DNA of 5,728 nucleotides from an uncultured Pseudomonadales bacterium (lineage in GTDB: Bacteria > Pseudomonadota > Gammaproteobacteria > Pseudomonadales > Porticoccaceae), in NCBI GenBank assembly GCA_905478725.1, contig CAJQJT010000368.1, positions 1-5,728 on the forward strand, in the 5' to 3' direction. The position numbers and the translations under genes were made by a program. This document shows, piece after piece, positions 5,493-5,728 of the stretch; positions within the stretch are counted from its first letter, which is position 1; every line of letters starts with the position of its first letter. The notes below the pieces were generated by a model that was not told the DNA's origin, ran no database searches, and worked only from the letters and a program-made list of their open reading frames with translations.

Positions 5493-5623
5493 TATATTGG
5501 CTGTTATTTACGTAAATAAACAAGTTTCACTGATTAATCGTCCTAAGATGAATTGCAGCATGAGCATTTTCCCGTATTTCTATTTCTCAAAGAATATCCT
5601 TGTTGATTTTCCAAGCAGTGGTT
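5493..5623. repeat. Long direct repeat, copy 2 (131 bp)
   Basis: This is the second copy of the 5251-5385 block, in the same orientation and starting 242 bp further on. It lacks the AGAA insertion and carries the palindrome at 5504-5519. Both copies end in CCAAGCAGTGGTT, after which the flanks differ. The conserved end point suggests a defined repeat unit and not a gradual loss of similarity. Confidence 0.9.
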
Positions 5624-5637
5624 TAATTTTTTTGTAG

Positions 5638-5667
5638 TTGACCTGGTTCTGACTTGGGAAGTATTAA
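5638..5667 (+). promoter_or_regulatory. Possible sigma-70 promoter pointing out of the window
   Basis: TTGACC (5638-5643) and TATTAA (5662-5667) are separated by 18 bp, a fair but imperfect sigma-70 pair. They lie just after the second long repeat, where base composition begins to rise. A frame from ATG 5692 stays open to the window end (MARNDLIQCHSD) but has no ribosome binding site, so no gene is called. Apart from the listed repeats and this site, 5127-5728 shows nothing I can support. Confidence 0.3.
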
Positions 5668-5728
5668 AAAGAGTATCCTTTGTAAAATGAGATGGCGAGG
5701 AACGACTTGATACAATGTCACAGTGATG

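Noticed and set aside
5251..5623. Integron attC or Vibrio-type repeat array
   Set aside because: The unit length is similar, but the GTTRRRY/RYYYAAC core sites and the imperfect-palindrome layout are missing, and no cassette ORF lies between copies.
5212..5623. CRISPR array
   Set aside because: Repeats are unequal in length, two are directly adjacent, and there is no regular spacer pattern.
5692..5728. Frame open to the window end starting ATG GCG AGG
   Set aside because: Twelve codons without a ribosome binding site are too little to support a gene, despite a possible promoter upstream.

Overview
The window looks like a chromosomal segment of a gammaproteobacterium, probably a marine or environmental lineage related to Cellvibrionales/SAR92-type or Pseudomonas-like groups. 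This is inferred from an AraC regulator with an arabinose-binding-type N-terminus, an HSD17B4-like short-chain dehydrogenase, a DnaT-like protein next to a lambda P-like protein, and the start of an aceK gene. No rRNA, tRNA, CRISPR array or recognisable transposase or integrase was seen.

Layout. Positions 1-30 may hold the first ten codons of a leftward gene that continues outside the window. Positions 206-1279 (minus) encode an AraC-family transcriptional regulator. Positions 1478-2377 (minus) encode an SDR oxidoreductase of the type acting on acyl-CoA or steroid-like hydroxy substrates. These leftward genes may form a regulator-plus-enzyme unit. A 266-bp intergenic region (2378-2643) separates them from a rightward pair. 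The first gene of that pair (2644-3864) is a DnaT-like protein with three tandem copies of the DnaT-type ssDNA-binding domain. The second (3776-4441) is a replication protein P-type helicase loader, and it overlaps the first by 89 bp. Together they look like a two-gene helicase-loading or replication-restart module of phage ancestry, sitting among ordinary chromosomal genes.

Right third. At 4522 a good aceK (isocitrate dehydrogenase kinase/phosphatase) N-terminus begins. It leaves the aceK pattern after about 51 codons, apparently by a frameshift, and no rest of aceK follows in the window. An unrecognised ORF (to 5126) runs out of this remnant into visibly AT-rich DNA. Positions 5127-5728 hold no convincing gene. 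They are built of repeats: a 29-bp tandem duplication (5212-5269), two about 95% identical long direct repeats (5251-5385 and 5493-5623) each carrying the palindrome TTATTTACGTAAATAA, and a 10-bp-stem inverted repeat (5415-5459) between them. The change in base composition, the broken aceK and the repeats together suggest the edge of acquired or rearranged DNA whose other end lies beyond the window. A possible promoter at 5638-5667 points out of the window.

All assignments come from reading motifs by eye. No database search was possible.
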